Shown here: positions 1 through 9,612 of the stretch, piece by piece
How positions within the stretch are numbered: the first letter of the stretch is position 1
How the letters are laid out: each line of letters opens with the position of its first letter
Assembly: GCF_001424945.1 (NCBI RefSeq)
Contig: NZ_LMCW01000003.1
Span: forward strand, 19,677-83,676
From: Rhizobium sp. Root1203
GTDB lineage: Bacteria; Pseudomonadota; Alphaproteobacteria; Rhizobiales; Rhizobiaceae
Direction of reading: 5' to 3'
Length of the DNA stretch: 64,000 bases
Program-made: the position numbers and the translations under genes
The notes under the pieces: generated by a model
What the model was told of the DNA's origin: nothing
Database searches by the model: none
The model's input: only the letters and a program-made list of their open reading frames with translations

Positions 1-88
1 GATCGCAATGGAAGAAAAGCTGCGCTTCGCGATCCGCGAAGGCGGCCGTACGGTCGGCGCCGGCATCGTCGCTTCGATCGTCGAGTAA
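1..88 (+). CDS. tuf: Elongation factor Tu, C-terminal end (partial)
   Basis: Only the last 28 codons are present, entering from the left edge in frame and ending at TAA 86-88. The residues include KLRFAIREGGRTVGAG followed by a VxxIVE-type ending, which is the end of domain III of EF-Tu. EF-Tu delivers aminoacyl-tRNA to the ribosome as a GTPase. A tuf copy directly before the S10 operon is the usual str-S10 arrangement. The first part of the gene lies outside the window. Confidence 0.93.
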   Translation, partial: IAMEEKLRFAIREGGRTVGAGIVASIVE

Positions 89-97
89 TCTTCGGAA

Positions 98-120
98 CGG
101 CCGCTCCATCCGAGCGGCCG
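98..120 (+). terminator. Hairpin after tuf
   Basis: A perfect 8-bp stem (CGGCCGCT with AGCGGCCG) with a 7-nt loop starts 10 bases after the tuf stop. There is no T-run after it, so it is either a weak terminator or an mRNA 3' end structure. Confidence 0.5.
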
Positions 121-400
121 ATTCGATGACAATATTATGATGCAGGCGGTCTTGGCCGCTTGCTTATTACAGAGAAATGTTGCAAATGGCGCGCGAGCGC
201 TATTTGCGCCCTGCTTCGTTTATCGATGCGGGTGACTACAGCAAACAATAAGGTGGGCTGGAAGGCCTGAAGACTGGATAGGGACACCGTAACCCGGCGC
301 CTCTCTCGATCTTTGAAACCGGTGGTCCGCCTTAGGAATAAAAACAGCCCGTGCCTAACCGAAAGGCGCGCGGGATAACAAAACACAAGGATAACGTCGA
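121..400 (+). promoter_or_regulatory. Leader/promoter region ahead of the S10 operon
   Basis: About 280 bases without a convincing ORF separate tuf from rpsJ. An imperfect stem-loop (CCCG..GCCT with AGGC..CGGG) lies around 348-376, just before the AAGGA ribosome site of rpsJ. No -35/-10 pair stood out with confidence, so I assign the region a promoter/leader role only from its position. Confidence 0.4.
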
Positions 401-709
401 ATGAACGGCCAAAATATCCGCATTCGCCTGAAGGCGTTCGATCACCGCATTCTCGACGCTTCGACGCGCGAGATCGTGTCGACGGCGAAGCGCACCGGAG
501 CTAGCGTCCGGGGCCCCGTTCCGCTTCCGACTCGCATCGAGAAGTTTACGGTTAACCGGTCCCCACACATCGACAAGAAGAGCCGCGAGCAGTTCGAGAT
601 GCGCACCCACAAGCGCCTTCTCGACATCGTTGACCCGACACCGCAGACGGTAGACGCGCTGATGAAGCTCGATCTCGCCGCTGGTGTCGATGTTGAGATC
701 AAGCTCTGA
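401..709 (+). CDS. rpsJ: 30S ribosomal protein S10
   Basis: The protein is 102 aa, the normal length for S10, and starts [17 protein letters not shown]10 sits in the head of the 30S subunit and, through NusE activity, also takes part in transcription antitermination. AAGGA lies 9-10 bases before the ATG. It is the first gene of the S10 operon, followed after 34 bases by rplC. The conserved stretch RGPVPLPTR is present. There is nothing unusual about the gene. Confidence 0.97.
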   Translation: MNGQNIRIRLKAFDHRILDASTREIVSTAKRTGASVRGPVPLPTRIEKFTVNRSPHIDKKSREQFEMRTHKRLLDIVDPTPQTVDALMKLDLAAGVDVEIKL

Positions 710-743
710 GCCCTGCTCGAGCTGAGTTGGAAGGATTGAACCG

Positions 744-1385
744 ATGCGTTCAGGTGTGATTGCACAAAAGGTGGGCATGACCCGCGTCTACAACGACGCC
801 GGCGAACATGTTCCGGTTACCGTACTGCGTATGGAAGGCTGCCAGGTTGTAGCCCAGCGCACAGTAGAGAAGAACGGCTACGCCGCAGTTCAGCTTGGTG
901 CTGGCACGGCAAAGGTCAAGAATACGTCGAAGGCAATGCGCGGCAATTTCGCAATTGCCAACGTCGAGCCTAAGGCGAAGCTTGCTGAATTCCGTGTAAC
1001 GGAAGACAACCTGCTCGACGTCGGCACCGAGATCAAGGCTGGCCACTTCGCCGCCGGACAGCTCGTCGATGTCACCGGCACGACGATCGGTAAGGGCTTT
1101 GCCGGCGCCATGAAGCGTCACGGCTTCGGCGGTCTCCGCGCCACGCACGGTGTGTCGGTTTCGCACCGCTCGCACGGTTCGACTGGCTCGCGCCAGGATC
1201 CGGGCAAGGTTTTCAAGAACAAGAAGATGGCTGGTCACATGGGCCAGACGCGCGTTACGACTCAGAACCTTGAAGTGGTTTCGACCGATGAAGATCGCGG
1301 TCTGATCCTGATCAAGGGTGCAGTACCCGGTTCCAAGGGTGCCTGGATCATTGTGCGCGACGCCGTCAAGTCGGCCGCGAAGTAA
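744..1385 (+). CDS. rplC: 50S ribosomal protein L3
   Basis: The protein is 213 aa and begins [16 protein letters not shown], the typical start of L3. It also contains the conserved [15 protein letters not shown] block around residues 133-147. L3 binds 23S rRNA near the peptidyl transferase centre and is an early assembly protein. A GGAAGG ribosome site precedes the ATG. It is the second gene of the S10 operon, 13 bases before rplD. Length and sequence are ordinary. Confidence 0.97.
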   Translation: MRSGVIAQKVGMTRVYNDAGEHVPVTVLRMEGCQVVAQRTVEKNGYAAVQLGAGTAKVKNTSKAMRGNFAIANVEPKAKLAEFRVTEDNLLDVGTEIKAGHFAAGQLVDVTGTTIGKGFAGAMKRHGFGGLRATHGVSVSHRSHGSTGSRQDPGKVFKNKKMAGHMGQTRVTTQNLEVVSTDEDRGLILIKGAVPGSKGAWIIVRDAVKSAAK

Positions 1386-1398
1386 GGGAGCCAGACCA

Positions 1399-2019
1399 AT
1401 GGAATTCAACGTCAAGACCCTCGAGGGAAAAGACGCAGGGAAGGTTTCTCTTTCTGACGCGATTTTCGGCCTCGAGCCACGTGAAGACATTCTTGCCCGC
1501 GTCATTCGCTGGCAGCTTGCAAAGAAGCAGCAGGGCACGCACAAGGCCAAGGGCCGCGCCGAAGTATGGCGCACCGGTGCCAAGATGTACAAGCAGAAGG
1601 GTACGGGCCGCGCTCGTCACCATTCGGCTCGCGCTCCGCAGTTCCGCGGCGGTGGTAAAGCTCACGGCCCGGTTGTTCGCAGCCACGAACACGACCTTCC
1701 CAAGAAGGTTCGCGCTCTCGGCCTGCGCCTCGCTCTTTCGGCGAAGCTGAAGTCCGATGATGTCATCATCATCGACAACCTGGTCGCTGCTGAAGCAAAG
1801 ACGAAGGCACTGGCATCGGTTTTCGAGACGCTCGGCCTGACCAACGCCCTCTTCATCGGTGGCGCTGAACTTGATGGCAACTTCAAGCTCGCAGCAAAGA
1901 ACATCCCGAACATCGATGTTCTGCCGATCCAGGGCATCAACGTTTATGACATCGTGCGCCGCGGCAAGCTCGTGCTTTCCAAGGCTGCCGTTGAAGCTCT
2001 AGAGGAGCGTTTCAAGTGA
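1399..2019 (+). CDS. rplD: 50S ribosomal protein L4
   Basis: The protein is 206 aa. The start at [10 protein letters not shown] is chosen because it follows a GGGAG ribosome site and matches L4 N-termini; the open frame extends 27 codons further upstream without support. The basic loop [18 protein letters not shown] around residues 62-80 lines the exit tunnel in L4 proteins. L4 can autoregulate S10 operons in gammaproteobacteria; whether that holds here cannot be read from this sequence. The stop overlaps the GTG start of rplW (GTGA). Confidence 0.97.
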   Translation: MEFNVKTLEGKDAGKVSLSDAIFGLEPREDILARVIRWQLAKKQQGTHKAKGRAEVWRTGAKMYKQKGTGRARHHSARAPQFRGGGKAHGPVVRSHEHDLPKKVRALGLRLALSAKLKSDDVIIIDNLVAAEAKTKALASVFETLGLTNALFIGGAELDGNFKLAAKNIPNIDVLPIQGINVYDIVRRGKLVLSKAAVEALEERFK

Positions 2020-2309
2020 CCGATCTTCGCCACTATGATGTGATCGTCTCGCCGGCGATCACCGAAAAGTCCACTCTGGTATCCGAAAACAACCAGGTTG
2101 TTTTCAATGTCGCCAAGACGGCGTCGAAGCCGGAAATCAAGGCTGCAGTCGAGGCGCTCTTCGGCGTCAAGGTCACGGCCGTCAACACTCTGCTCCGCAA
2201 GGGCAAGACCAAGCGTTTTCGCGGTTTTGTCGGCAAGCAGAAGGACGTGAAGAAGGCAATCGTGACTTTGGCTGAAGGCCAGACGATCGACGTCTCCACC
2301 GGTCTCTGA
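2016..2309 (+). CDS. rplW: 50S ribosomal protein L23
   Basis: The protein is 97 aa and begins at GTG, overlapping the rplD stop by 4 bases, so translational coupling is likely. The sequence [19 protein letters not shown] is characteristic of L23, as is the internal [14 protein letters not shown] loop. L23 sits at the exit of the ribosomal tunnel and is the docking site for trigger factor and SRP. It is followed 11 bases later by rplB. Confidence 0.96.
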   Translation: MTDLRHYDVIVSPAITEKSTLVSENNQVVFNVAKTASKPEIKAAVEALFGVKVTAVNTLLRKGKTKRFRGFVGKQKDVKKAIVTLAEGQTIDVSTGL

Positions 2310-2320
2310 GGAATAAAAAG

Positions 2321-3157
2321 ATGGCATTGAAAACATTCAATCCTACAACCCCGAGCCAGCGTCAGCTGGTCATCGTCGACCGTTCCTCGCTCTACAAGGG
2401 CAAGCCGGTCAAGGCGCTGACGGAAGGTTTGACCAAGAGCGGTGGTCGTAACAACCTCGGCCGCATCACCGCCCGCTTCATCGGCGGCGGTCACAAGCGT
2501 ACCTATCGTCTGGTCGACTTCAAGCGTCGCAAGTTCGACGTCGATGGCACCGTCGAGCGGATCGAATACGATCCGAACCGCACGGCGTTCATCGCGCTCA
2601 TCAGCTACGCTGACGGCGAGAAGGCCTATATCATCGCTCCGCAGCGCCTTGCTGCCGGCGACAAGGTCATCGCTTCGGAAAAGGCTGTCGACGTAAAGCC
2701 CGGCAACACGATGCCGCTGCAGTTCATCCCGGTCGGCTCCATCATCCACAACGTGGAAATGAAGCCGGGCAAGGGTGGTCAGATCGCGCGCTCTGCGGGT
2801 TCCTACGCGCAGCTCGTCGGCCGCGACCAGGGGATGGCGATCCTTCGCCTGAACTCCGGTGAACAGCGTCTCGTCCATGGCTCCTGCCTTGCTTCGATCG
2901 GCGCCGTCTCCAACCCTGACCACGCCAACATCAACGACGGCAAGGCCGGTCGTACCGTTTGGCGCGGCAAGCGTCCGCATAACCGCGGTGTCGTCATGAA
3001 CCCGGTCGACCATCCGCACGGCGGTGGTGAAGGCCGCACCTCTGGTGGCCGTCATCCGGTTACTCCGTGGGGCAAGCCGACCAAGGGCAAGCGCACACGG
3101 TCGAACAAGTCGACCGACAAGATGATCATGCGCTCGCGTCATCAGCGTAAGAAGTAA
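2321..3157 (+). CDS. rplB: 50S ribosomal protein L2
   Basis: The protein is 278 aa, full length for L2. The signature [17 protein letters not shown] lies near residues 228-244; its histidine is implicated in peptidyl transfer and subunit association. The ATG follows AGGAATAAAAAG, which supplies the ribosome site. It lies between rplW and rpsS in the S10 operon. Confidence 0.97.
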   Translation: MALKTFNPTTPSQRQLVIVDRSSLYKGKPVKALTEGLTKSGGRNNLGRITARFIGGGHKRTYRLVDFKRRKFDVDGTVERIEYDPNRTAFIALISYADGEKAYIIAPQRLAAGDKVIASEKAVDVKPGNTMPLQFIPVGSIIHNVEMKPGKGGQIARSAGSYAQLVGRDQGMAILRLNSGEQRLVHGSCLASIGAVSNPDHANINDGKAGRTVWRGKRPHNRGVVMNPVDHPHGGGEGRTSGGRHPVTPWGKPTKGKRTRSNKSTDKMIMRSRHQRKK

Positions 3158-3172
3158 GAGAGGAAGTCTCCA

Positions 3173-3451
3173 ATGGCTCGTTCAGTATGGAAAGGTCCGT
3201 TCGTTGACGGCTATCTTCTCAAGAAGGCTGAGAAGGTTCGTGAAGGCGGACGTGCAGAAGTAATCAAGATCTGGAGCCGTCGCTCCACGATCCTGCCGCA
3301 GTTCGTCGGTCTCACCTTCGGCGTCTACAACGGCAGCAAGCATATTCCGGTCAACGTCAATGAAGACATGGTCGGCCATAAATTCGGTGAATTCTCTCCG
3401 ACCCGTACCTACTACGGTCACGGTGCGGACAAGAAGGCAAAGAGGAAGTAA
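3173..3451 (+). CDS. rpsS: 30S ribosomal protein S19
   Basis: The protein is 92 aa with [18 protein letters not shown] at the N-terminus and the [17 protein letters not shown] block near the C-terminus, both standard for S19. It binds the 3' domain of 16S rRNA in the 30S head with S13. GAGGAAG precedes the start. rplV begins one base after its stop. Confidence 0.97.
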   Translation: MARSVWKGPFVDGYLLKKAEKVREGGRAEVIKIWSRRSTILPQFVGLTFGVYNGSKHIPVNVNEDMVGHKFGEFSPTRTYYGHGADKKAKRK

Positions 3452-3452
3452 C

Positions 3453-3842
3453 ATGGGCAAGGCAAAAGCCGAACGCCGGCTGAAGGACAACGAGGCGCAA
3501 GCAGTCGCCCGCACGCTCCGCGTCAGCCCACAGAAGCTCAACCTCGTTGCTGCGGCTATCCGCGGCAAGAAGGTTGAACGTGCACTCGCTGAGCTGGAAT
3601 TCTCCCGCAAGCGTATTGCAGGTGCTGTCAAGAAGACGCTTGAATCTGCAATCGCCAACGCCGAGAACAACCATGATCTCGACGTTGACTCGCTGGTGGT
3701 GGCGGAAGCCTACGTCGGCAAGTCGATCGTCATGAAGCGTTTCCACGCTCGTGGCCGTGGCCGTGCATCTCGCGTCGAGAAGCCGTTTGCTCACCTCACG
3801 ATCGTTGTCCGCGAAGTGCAGGCACAAGAGGAGGCCGCATAA
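3453..3842 (+). CDS. rplV: 50S ribosomal protein L22
   Basis: The protein is 129 aa. I place the start at [16 protein letters not shown], one base after the rpsS stop, with GAGGAAG as ribosome site; the frame is open further upstream but would overlap rpsS. The beta-hairpin that reaches into the exit tunnel corresponds to the basic region [17 protein letters not shown] around residues 94-110. Its stop overlaps the rpsC start by one base. Confidence 0.96.
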   Translation: MGKAKAERRLKDNEAQAVARTLRVSPQKLNLVAAAIRGKKVERALAELEFSRKRIAGAVKKTLESAIANAENNHDLDVDSLVVAEAYVGKSIVMKRFHARGRGRASRVEKPFAHLTIVVREVQAQEEAA

Positions 3843-4561
3843 TGGGTCAGAAAATCAATCCAATCGGTTTCCGTCTTGGCATCAACCGTACCTGGGATAG
3901 CCGCTGGTTTGCGGACAATGCCGAGTACGGTCAGCTGCTGCACGAAGACCTGAAGATGCGCAAGTTCGTGATGAGCGAACTGAAGCAGGCCGGTATTTCC
4001 AAGGTGGTAATCGAGCGTCCGCACAAGAAGTGCCGCGTCACGATCCACTCGGCTCGTCCGGGCCTGATCATCGGCAAGAAGGGCGCAGACATCGACAAGC
4101 TTCGCAAGAAGCTGTCGGACATGACGAATTCCGAGACGCACCTCAACATCGTTGAAGTTCGCAAACCGGAAGTCGACGCTGTTCTGGTTGCCCAGTCGAT
4201 CGCTCAGCAGCTCGAGCGTCGTGTTGCTTTCCGTCGCGCCATGAAGCGCGCCGTTCAGTCTGCGATGCGTCTTGGCGCCGAAGGCATCAAGATCACCTGC
4301 GCAGGCCGTCTCGGCGGTGCTGAAATTGCTCGTACGGAGTGGTATCGCGAAGGTCGCGTTCCGCTGCACACGCTGCGCGCTGACATCGACTATGGCACAG
4401 CTGAAGCGGAAACCGCTTTCGGTATTTGCGGCATCAAGGTTTGGATCTTCAAGGGCGAAATCCTTGAGCACGATCCGATGGCCTCCGAGCGCCGCGCACT
4501 CGAGGGTGATGCTCAGGGTCCGGCTAGCCGTGATCGCGATCGTCGCCGCGACAACGCTTAA
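3842..4561 (+). CDS. rpsC: 30S ribosomal protein S3
   Basis: The protein is 239 aa and starts [19 protein letters not shown]. The KH domain carries [18 protein letters not shown] (GxxG loop IGKKG), and the C-terminal S3 domain is complete. S3 lines the mRNA entry channel of the 30S subunit. Its start overlaps the rplV stop (TAATG), suggesting coupled translation. The last about 20 residues are charged (Arg/Asp) and variable in the family. rplP follows after 36 bases. Confidence 0.97.
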   Translation: MGQKINPIGFRLGINRTWDSRWFADNAEYGQLLHEDLKMRKFVMSELKQAGISKVVIERPHKKCRVTIHSARPGLIIGKKGADIDKLRKKLSDMTNSETHLNIVEVRKPEVDAVLVAQSIAQQLERRVAFRRAMKRAVQSAMRLGAEGIKITCAGRLGGAEIARTEWYREGRVPLHTLRADIDYGTAEAETAFGICGIKVWIFKGEILEHDPMASERRALEGDAQGPASRDRDRRRDNA

Positions 4562-4597
4562 TAGCGTTGGTGGCAGATAAGTTCGGAGAATAAGAAA

Positions 4598-5011
4598 ATG
4601 TTGCAGCCAAAGCGTACCAAGTACCGCAAGCAATTTAAGGGCCGCATCAAGGGCGTCGCCAAGGGTGGTTCAGACCTCGCATTCGGCGAATTCGGCCTTA
4701 AGGCTCAAGAGCCGAACCGCGTCAATGCACGCGAGATCGAAGCGGCTCGCCGCGCGATCACGCGCTACATGAAGCGCGCCGGCCGTGTATGGATCCGCGT
4801 GTTCCCGGATGTTCCGGTAACCGCAAAGCCGACCGAAGTCCGTATGGGTAAGGGTAAGGGTTCCGTTGAATATTGGGCATGCAAGGTCAAGCCAGGCCGC
4901 ATGATGTTCGAGATCGACGGTGTCAGCGAAGAGATCGCTCGCGAAGCTCTTCGTCTTGGCTCTGCCAAGCTCTCGGTCAAGACGCGCTTCGTACAGCGCA
5001 TTGCAGAGTAA
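4598..5011 (+). CDS. rplP: 50S ribosomal protein L16
   Basis: The protein is 137 aa and starts [16 protein letters not shown], with the conserved [19 protein letters not shown] block around residues 80-98. L16 helps position the tRNA elbow in the A site and is a late assembly protein. GGAGAATAAGAAA precedes the ATG. It is ordinary in length and place (rpsC-rplP-rpmC). Confidence 0.97.
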   Translation: MLQPKRTKYRKQFKGRIKGVAKGGSDLAFGEFGLKAQEPNRVNAREIEAARRAITRYMKRAGRVWIRVFPDVPVTAKPTEVRMGKGKGSVEYWACKVKPGRMMFEIDGVSEEIAREALRLGSAKLSVKTRFVQRIAE

Positions 5012-5023
5012 GGAGCAAGGCAC

Positions 5024-5224
5024 ATGAAAGCCGATGAAGTTCGCGGCCTGACGGCCGATCAGCTCAAGGACAAGCTTGCCGACCTGAAGAAGGAGCAGTT
5101 CAACCTGCGCTTCCAGAAGGCCACCGGTCAGCTCGAAAAGTCCTCCCGCGTCAACGAAGTCCGTAAAGACATCGCCCGCGTGAAAACCATTGCCCGCCAG
5201 AAGGCGGCAGAAGCAAAGGCCTAA
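5024..5224 (+). CDS. rpmC: 50S ribosomal protein L29
   Basis: The protein is 66 aa, a two-helix protein typical of L29, with [18 protein letters not shown] in its centre. It lies near the tunnel exit beside L23. AAGGAG is found 7-8 bases before the ATG. The stop is 4 bases before rpsQ. Confidence 0.96.
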   Translation: MKADEVRGLTADQLKDKLADLKKEQFNLRFQKATGQLEKSSRVNEVRKDIARVKTIARQKAAEAKA

Positions 5225-5228
5225 GAAT

Positions 5229-5468
5229 ATGCCGAAGCGCATCCTGCAGGGCGTCGTCGTTGGCGACAAGAACGAAAAGACTGTAGTCGTTCGCGTTGAG
5301 CGTCGTTTCGCTCACCCGCTGCTCCAGAAGACCGTTCGTCGTTCCAAGAAGTACAAGGCCCACGACGAGAACAACCAGTACAAAATCGGCGACGCCGTTT
5401 CCATCGAGGAATGCGCACCGATCTCCAAGGACAAGCGCTGGACGGTCGTTTCCGCCCAGAGCAAGTAA
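5229..5468 (+). CDS. rpsQ: 30S ribosomal protein S17
   Basis: The protein is 79 aa starting [20 protein letters not shown]. The oligonucleotide-binding fold shows the typical [15 protein letters not shown] segment. An upstream in-frame start would overlap rpmC and is not used. It is the last gene of the S10 operon; a strong hairpin with T-rich tail follows at 5522-5549, so this transcription unit probably ends or is attenuated here. Confidence 0.96.
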   Translation: MPKRILQGVVVGDKNEKTVVVRVERRFAHPLLQKTVRRSKKYKAHDENNQYKIGDAVSIEECAPISKDKRWTVVSAQSK

Positions 5469-5521
5469 GATTTTTGCGCGAGGCCTTGCGTCTCGCGGAA
5501 ATATCTGTATGAAGCAGCGTC

Positions 5522-5549
5522 AGAACGCTCGTTCTTCGAGCGTTCTTTT
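5522..5549 (+). terminator. Intrinsic terminator between S10 and spc operons
   Basis: A perfect 10-bp stem (AGAACGCTCG / CGAGCGTTCT) with a 5-nt loop is followed directly by TTT and a further CTTT. A second, smaller hairpin (CGCGAG / CTCGCG, 5477-5497) precedes it. This marks the end of the S10 unit and implies a separate promoter for rplN. Confidence 0.85.
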
Positions 5550-5641
5550 GCTTTGAGCGCACGGAAGGTCCCGTTGGGAAACCACCCTGGCACGATCGAT
5601 CCCGCGCTATTCAAGCTATTGCCGTGTTTTCGCCTGCTGTC

Positions 5642-5670
5642 TTGGCAAGCGGCCGGCTGACAATTTTCAT
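5642..5670 (+). promoter_or_regulatory. Candidate promoter of the spc operon
   Basis: TTGGCA, 17 bases, then TTTCAT lie 59-87 bases before rplN and after the terminator at 5522-5549. The -35 element fits well and the -10 only moderately (4 of 6 to TATAAT). Context requires a promoter in this gap, but the exact placement is tentative. Confidence 0.35.
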
Positions 5671-5728
5671 ATGCCGGGGTAGGGGGCGCAAGCCCAACCA
5701 TTCCGGTAAACCAAGAAGGCGACCTGAT

Positions 5729-6097
5729 ATGATTCAGATGCAAACAAACCTCGACGTGGCGGATAATTCCGGCGCACGTCGTGTCATGTGCATCAAGGTG
5801 CTGGGCGGCTCAAAGCGCAAGTATGCCTCGATTGGCGACATTATTGTCGTATCGATCAAGGAAGCTATCCCGCGCGGCCGCGTGAAGAAGGGTGACGTGA
5901 TGAAGGCGGTCGTCGTTCGTACCGCCAAGGAAATCCGTCGCGTTGATGGCAGTGTCATCCGCTTCGACACCAATGCAGCAGTCCTCATCGACAACAAGAA
6001 AGAGCCGATCGGCACTCGTATCTTCGGACCGGTTCCGCGCGAACTTCGCGCCAAGAACCACATGAAGATCATCTCGCTCGCTCCAGAAGTACTGTAA
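5729..6097 (+). CDS. rplN: 50S ribosomal protein L14
   Basis: The protein is 122 aa and starts [18 protein letters not shown], the standard L14 beginning; an upstream in-frame extension of 35 codons has no ribosome site. AGAAGG lies 8-9 bases before the ATG. L14 forms part of the bridge to the 30S subunit. It is the first gene of the spc operon. Confidence 0.97.
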   Translation: MIQMQTNLDVADNSGARRVMCIKVLGGSKRKYASIGDIIVVSIKEAIPRGRVKKGDVMKAVVVRTAKEIRRVDGSVIRFDTNAAVLIDNKKEPIGTRIFGPVPRELRAKNHMKIISLAPEVL

Positions 6098-6109
6098 GGA
6101 GCGCGAACG

Positions 6110-6418
6110 ATGCAAAAGATTCGTAAGGGCGACACGGTCGTCATGCTCGCAGGCAAGGACAAGGGCCGCACTGGCGAAGTCCTCCAGGTTCTGCCTAAGG
6201 AAGATCGCGCCGTAGTTCGTGGCGTCAACGTCGTAAAGCGCCACCAGCGCCAGACGCAGACCCAGGAAGCCGGCATCATCAGCAAGGAAGCCTCGGTTCA
6301 CTTGTCCAACGTCTCGATCGTCGACAAGGACGGCAAGCCGACCCGCGTCGGTTTCAAGGTTGTTGATGGCAAGAAGGTCCGTGTGGCCAAGCGTTCTGGA
6401 GATGTGATCGATGGCTGA
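6110..6418 (+). CDS. rplX: 50S ribosomal protein L24
   Basis: The protein is 102 aa with the KOW motif [20 protein letters not shown] at residues 3-22. L24 is an assembly initiator that binds the 5' end of 23S rRNA. AAGGAG precedes the ATG. Its 3' end overlaps rplE by 8 bases in another frame. Confidence 0.97.
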   Translation: MQKIRKGDTVVMLAGKDKGRTGEVLQVLPKEDRAVVRGVNVVKRHQRQTQTQEAGIISKEASVHLSNVSIVDKDGKPTRVGFKVVDGKKVRVAKRSGDVIDG

Positions 6419-6968
6419 CGCAAAATACGAGCCGCGGCTCAAGAAAGAATATGTCGAGCGCATTCGTGCCGCGATGCAGGAGAAGTTCTCCTTCGCCAAC
6501 GAGATGCAGATCCCCAAGCTCGACAAGATCGTGATCAACATGGGTGTTGGTGAAGCAACGGCTGATTCGAAGAAGCCATCAGTTGCTGCAGCTGACCTGG
6601 CCGCTATCGCTGGTCAGAAGCCGGTCATCACCCGTGCACGCAACTCTATTGCGGGCTTCAAGCTTCGCGAAGATATGCCGATCGGCGCAAAGGTTACCCT
6701 GCGCGGCGCTCGCATGTACGAGTTCCTGGACCGCCTGATCAACATCGCGCTTCCGCGCGTTCGCGACTTCCGCGGCCTGAACCCGAAAAGCTTTGACGGC
6801 CGTGGCAACTTCGCCATGGGCATCAAGGAGCACATTGTGTTCCCAGAAATCAACTACGATAAGGTTGATCAGATGTGGGGCATGGACATCATCGTTTGCA
6901 CGACGGCCACCAAGGACGACGAAGCGCGGGCTCTCTTGACAGAGTTCAACTTCCCGTTCCGTCAGTAA
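6411..6968 (+). CDS. rplE: 50S ribosomal protein L5
   Basis: The protein is 185 aa with the L5 blocks [15 protein letters not shown] and [19 protein letters not shown]5 binds 5S rRNA in the central protuberance and contacts S13 and the P-site tRNA. The start lies inside the end of rplX (8-base overlap) with GGAGATGTGATCG as ribosome site. The length is ordinary. Confidence 0.97.
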   Translation: MADAKYEPRLKKEYVERIRAAMQEKFSFANEMQIPKLDKIVINMGVGEATADSKKPSVAAADLAAIAGQKPVITRARNSIAGFKLREDMPIGAKVTLRGARMYEFLDRLINIALPRVRDFRGLNPKSFDGRGNFAMGIKEHIVFPEINYDKVDQMWGMDIIVCTTATKDDEARALLTEFNFPFRQ

Positions 6969-7000
6969 CCGTAACGACGAGCGTAGAAAAGGAACCACAC

Positions 7001-7306
7001 ATGGCGAAGACAAGCGCAGTTGAAAAGAACAAGCGCCGCCGTATTACGGTCGCAAACCATGCCGCTAAGCGGGCTGAGTTGAAAGCGATCATCATGAACC
7101 AGGCTCTTCCGATCGAAGAGCGGTTCAAGGCCTCGATCAAGCTGGCATCCCTGCCGCGCGATGGATCGAAGACCCGTATTCGCAACCGTTGTGAAGTATC
7201 GGGCCGTCCGCGCGCATACTACCGCAAACTGCGCATGTCGCGTATCGCGCTGCGTGAACTCGGCAATCTCGGCAAGGTGCCGGGTATTGTCAAGTCGAGC
7301 TGGTAA
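7001..7306 (+). CDS. rpsN: 30S ribosomal protein S14
   Basis: The protein is 101 aa, starting [14 protein letters not shown]. It has the long zinc-free form: the region [16 protein letters not shown] keeps a single Cys instead of the two CxxC pairs of the short zinc form. S14 sits in the 30S head. AAAGGAACC precedes the ATG. An upstream in-frame extension overlaps rplE and is rejected. Confidence 0.97.
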   Translation: MAKTSAVEKNKRRRITVANHAAKRAELKAIIMNQALPIEERFKASIKLASLPRDGSKTRIRNRCEVSGRPRAYYRKLRMSRIALRELGNLGKVPGIVKSSW

Positions 7307-7318
7307 GGAGCAGGTTAG

Positions 7319-7717
7319 ATGACAATGACTGATCCGTTGGGCGATATGCTCACTCGCATCCGCAACGGCGCTTCTCGCCGCAAGTCGTCGGTTTCGACGC
7401 CTGCTTCGAAGCTCCGTGCACGCGTACTCGATGTTCTTCAGGCTGAAGGCTACATCCGTGGCTACTCCCTTGTCGATTTTGGCAATGGCAAGTCTGAAAT
7501 CAGCATCGAGCTGAAGTACTATGAAGGCGCATCGGTGATCCGTGAGATCGGCCGTGTGTCCAAGCCGGGCCGCCGGGTTTATGTCTCGGTCAAGTCCATT
7601 CCGCAGGTCGCGAACGGTCTCGGCATCACCATCCTTTCGACTCCGAAGGGTGTGATGGCAGATCACCAGGCTCGCGAACAGAACGTTGGTGGTGAGGTTC
7701 TTTGCTCGGTCTTCTAA
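7319..7717 (+). CDS. rpsH: 30S ribosomal protein S8
   Basis: The protein is 132 aa and starts [18 protein letters not shown] second ATG six bases downstream is an alternative start. The C-terminal signature [20 protein letters not shown] is present, with a Cys-Ser-Val-Phe ending. S8 binds helix 21 of 16S rRNA and in enterobacteria represses the spc operon; regulation here is unknown. AAGGAG precedes the start. Confidence 0.97.
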   Translation: MTMTDPLGDMLTRIRNGASRRKSSVSTPASKLRARVLDVLQAEGYIRGYSLVDFGNGKSEISIELKYYEGASVIREIGRVSKPGRRVYVSVKSIPQVANGLGITILSTPKGVMADHQAREQNVGGEVLCSVF

Positions 7718-7759
7718 GATTGAGCATCGATCTCCATAGCGAACAGACAGGATTGAAAC

Positions 7760-8293
7760 ATGTCTCGTATCGGTAAGAAGCCCGTTCAGATACCTGCTGG
7801 GATTACGGCTACGGTCGAAGGCCAGAAGGTCACTGCAAAGGGCCCGAAGGGCGAGCTGTTCTTCGTCGCAAATGACGAAGTCGGCGTTACGCTCGAAAAC
7901 AATGCGGTCGTAGTCACGCCGCTGACGCAGTCGAAGGATGCTCGTTCGAAGTGGGGCATGTCCCGCACGATGATCGAAAACATCTTCACGGGCGTCAAGG
8001 ACGGCTATGAGCGCAAGCTCGAAATCAACGGCGTCGGTTACCGCGCAACGCTTCAGGGCAAGAACCTGCAGCTGGCGCTCGGTTTCAGCCACGACGTGAT
8101 CTATGAGCCGCCGCAGGGCATCACGATCGCCGTTCCGAAGCCGACTGAAATTGTTGTCACTGGCATCAATAAGCAGCAGGTCGGCCAGGTTGCGGCTGAA
8201 ATCCGCGAATATCGCGGTCCTGAGCCTTACAAGGGCAAGGGCGTCAAGTATGCCGGCGAACGGATCGTTCGCAAAGAAGGCAAGAAGAAGTAA
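7760..8293 (+). CDS. rplF: 50S ribosomal protein L6
   Basis: The protein is 177 aa and starts [15 protein letters not shown]. The C-terminal signature [20 protein letters not shown] is clear. L6 lies near the factor-binding site of the 50S subunit. The ATG follows AGACAGGATTGAAAC, which carries the ribosome site AGG. Length and position (rpsH-rplF-rplR) are ordinary. Confidence 0.97.
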   Translation: MSRIGKKPVQIPAGITATVEGQKVTAKGPKGELFFVANDEVGVTLENNAVVVTPLTQSKDARSKWGMSRTMIENIFTGVKDGYERKLEINGVGYRATLQGKNLQLALGFSHDVIYEPPQGITIAVPKPTEIVVTGINKQQVGQVAAEIREYRGPEPYKGKGVKYAGERIVRKEGKKK

Positions 8294-8305
8294 GGATCAC
8301 GCGAA

Positions 8306-8668
8306 ATGGCTAGCAGGAAAGAAGCACTTGCACGTCGTGCCAACCGCGTGCGCCGTCAGCTCAAGTCGGTGGCCAATGGCCGTCCGCGCCTGTCGGTTCA
8401 TCGCTCCTCGAAGAACATCTACGCTCAGGTTATCGACGATGTTGCTGGCAAGACGCTCGCGTCTGCCTCGACCCTCGATAAGGATCTGCGCGGTTCTCTG
8501 AAGACCGGTGCCGACACGGCAGCAGCAGCCCTCGTAGGCAAGCTCGTTGCTGAGCGCGCCTCCAAGGCTGGTGTCAACGAGGTCGTATTCGACCGTGGCG
8601 CCTTCATCTATCACGGCCGTATCAAGGCCCTGGCAGATGCAGCACGCGAAGGCGGCCTGACCTTCTGA
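8306..8668 (+). CDS. rplR: 50S ribosomal protein L18
   Basis: The protein is 120 aa starting [18 protein letters not shown], with the L18 blocks [20 protein letters not shown] and [20 protein letters not shown]. It binds 5S rRNA. AAGGATCACGCGAA gives the ribosome site. After the stop a strong hairpin precedes rpsE. Confidence 0.97.
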   Translation: MASRKEALARRANRVRRQLKSVANGRPRLSVHRSSKNIYAQVIDDVAGKTLASASTLDKDLRGSLKTGADTAAAALVGKLVAERASKAGVNEVVFDRGAFIYHGRIKALADAAREGGLTF

Positions 8669-8676
8669 TTAAGATT

Positions 8677-8710
8677 TCCGGCCGGACCTTCCAGGTGCCG
8701 GCCGGATTTT
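8677..8710 (+). terminator. Terminator-like hairpin inside the spc operon (rplR-rpsE)
   Basis: A perfect 9-bp stem (TCCGGCCGG / CCGGCCGGA) with a 12-nt loop is followed by TTTT. It falls in an unusually long 134-base gap between rplR and rpsE, where spc operon genes are usually packed. It may cause partial termination or set an mRNA processing end. Confidence 0.6.
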
Positions 8711-8802
8711 CACCGGACCGCAAACACTCTTCCTAAGAAGAGGTCGATGCGGTCTTCGTTTTGTTTGCCGTTTGCACCCGGAAAAGAAAAAGGAAAAGGA
8801 CA

Positions 8803-9372
8803 ATGGCACAGGAAAGAAGAGGTTCTCGCGACGATCGCCAGAACCGCGAGGAACGCGATAGCGAATTCGTCGACAAGCTTGTCGCGATCAACCGCGTTGC
8901 GAAGGTTGTTAAGGGTGGCCGCCGTTTCGGTTTCGCCGCTCTCGTCGTCGTCGGTGACCAGAAGGGCCGCGTTGGCTTCGGTCACGGCAAGGCACGTGAA
9001 GTGCCGGAAGCTATCCGCAAGGCGACTGAAGCTGCCAAGCGCGAACTGATCTTCGTACCGCTGCGTGACGGCCGTACGCTGCATCACGACGTTCATGGCC
9101 GCCATGGCGCCGGCAAGGTTCTGCTTCGTTCGGCCAAGGTCGGTACCGGTATCATCGCCGGCGGTCCGATGCGCGCCGTTTTCGAAACGCTCGGCGTTCA
9201 CGACGTCGTCGCCAAGTCGACCGGTTCCTCGAACCCATACAACATGGTTCGCGCGACCTTCGACGCTCTGAAGCACCAGGTGCACCCGAAGGACATCGCA
9301 GCACAGCGCGGCATCAAGTATGCAACGCTTCAGGCTCGCCGTGCCGCTTCCGGCAACGCCTCTGAAGAATAA
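8803..9372 (+). CDS. rpsE: 30S ribosomal protein S5
   Basis: The protein is 189 aa from [18 protein letters not shown] chose this ATG because AAGGAAAAGGACA precedes it; an in-frame TTG 14 codons upstream would add a non-conserved Lys/Arg-rich tail. The double-stranded RNA-binding domain contains [20 protein letters not shown], and the C-terminal part has [16 protein letters not shown]5 works with S4 in decoding fidelity. Confidence 0.96.
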   Translation: MAQERRGSRDDRQNREERDSEFVDKLVAINRVAKVVKGGRRFGFAALVVVGDQKGRVGFGHGKAREVPEAIRKATEAAKRELIFVPLRDGRTLHHDVHGRHGAGKVLLRSAKVGTGIIAGGPMRAVFETLGVHDVVAKSTGSSNPYNMVRATFDALKHQVHPKDIAAQRGIKYATLQARRAASGNASEE

Positions 9373-9386
9373 GAGGAGTCTGACAG

Positions 9387-9596
9387 ATGGCTAAGGCTAC
9401 CAAGAAGACTGAAGCGAAGACGGTAACTGTCGAACAGATCGGCAGTCCGATTCGCCGTCCGGACTACCAGCAGCGTACGCTGATCGGTCTCGGACTGAAC
9501 AAGATGCACCGTCGTCGCACGCTGGAAGATACCCCTTCCGTTCGCGGCATGATCCGTGCTGTCCAGCATCTCGTTCGCGTCGTCGACGAGAAGTAA
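9387..9596 (+). CDS. rpmD: 50S ribosomal protein L30
   Basis: The protein is 69 aa; after a short Lys-rich N-terminal tail it contains [18 protein letters not shown] and [20 protein letters not shown], the L30 signature. GAGGAGTCTGACAG precedes the ATG. It lies between rpsE and rplO as in most bacteria. Confidence 0.96.
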   Translation: MAKATKKTEAKTVTVEQIGSPIRRPDYQQRTLIGLGLNKMHRRRTLEDTPSVRGMIRAVQHLVRVVDEK

Positions 9597-9612
9597 GCCG
9601 GGAGTATTCGCT

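Noticed and set aside
2033-3142. 369-codon minus-strand frame over rplB and rplW
   Set aside because: Antisense shadow of ribosomal protein genes.
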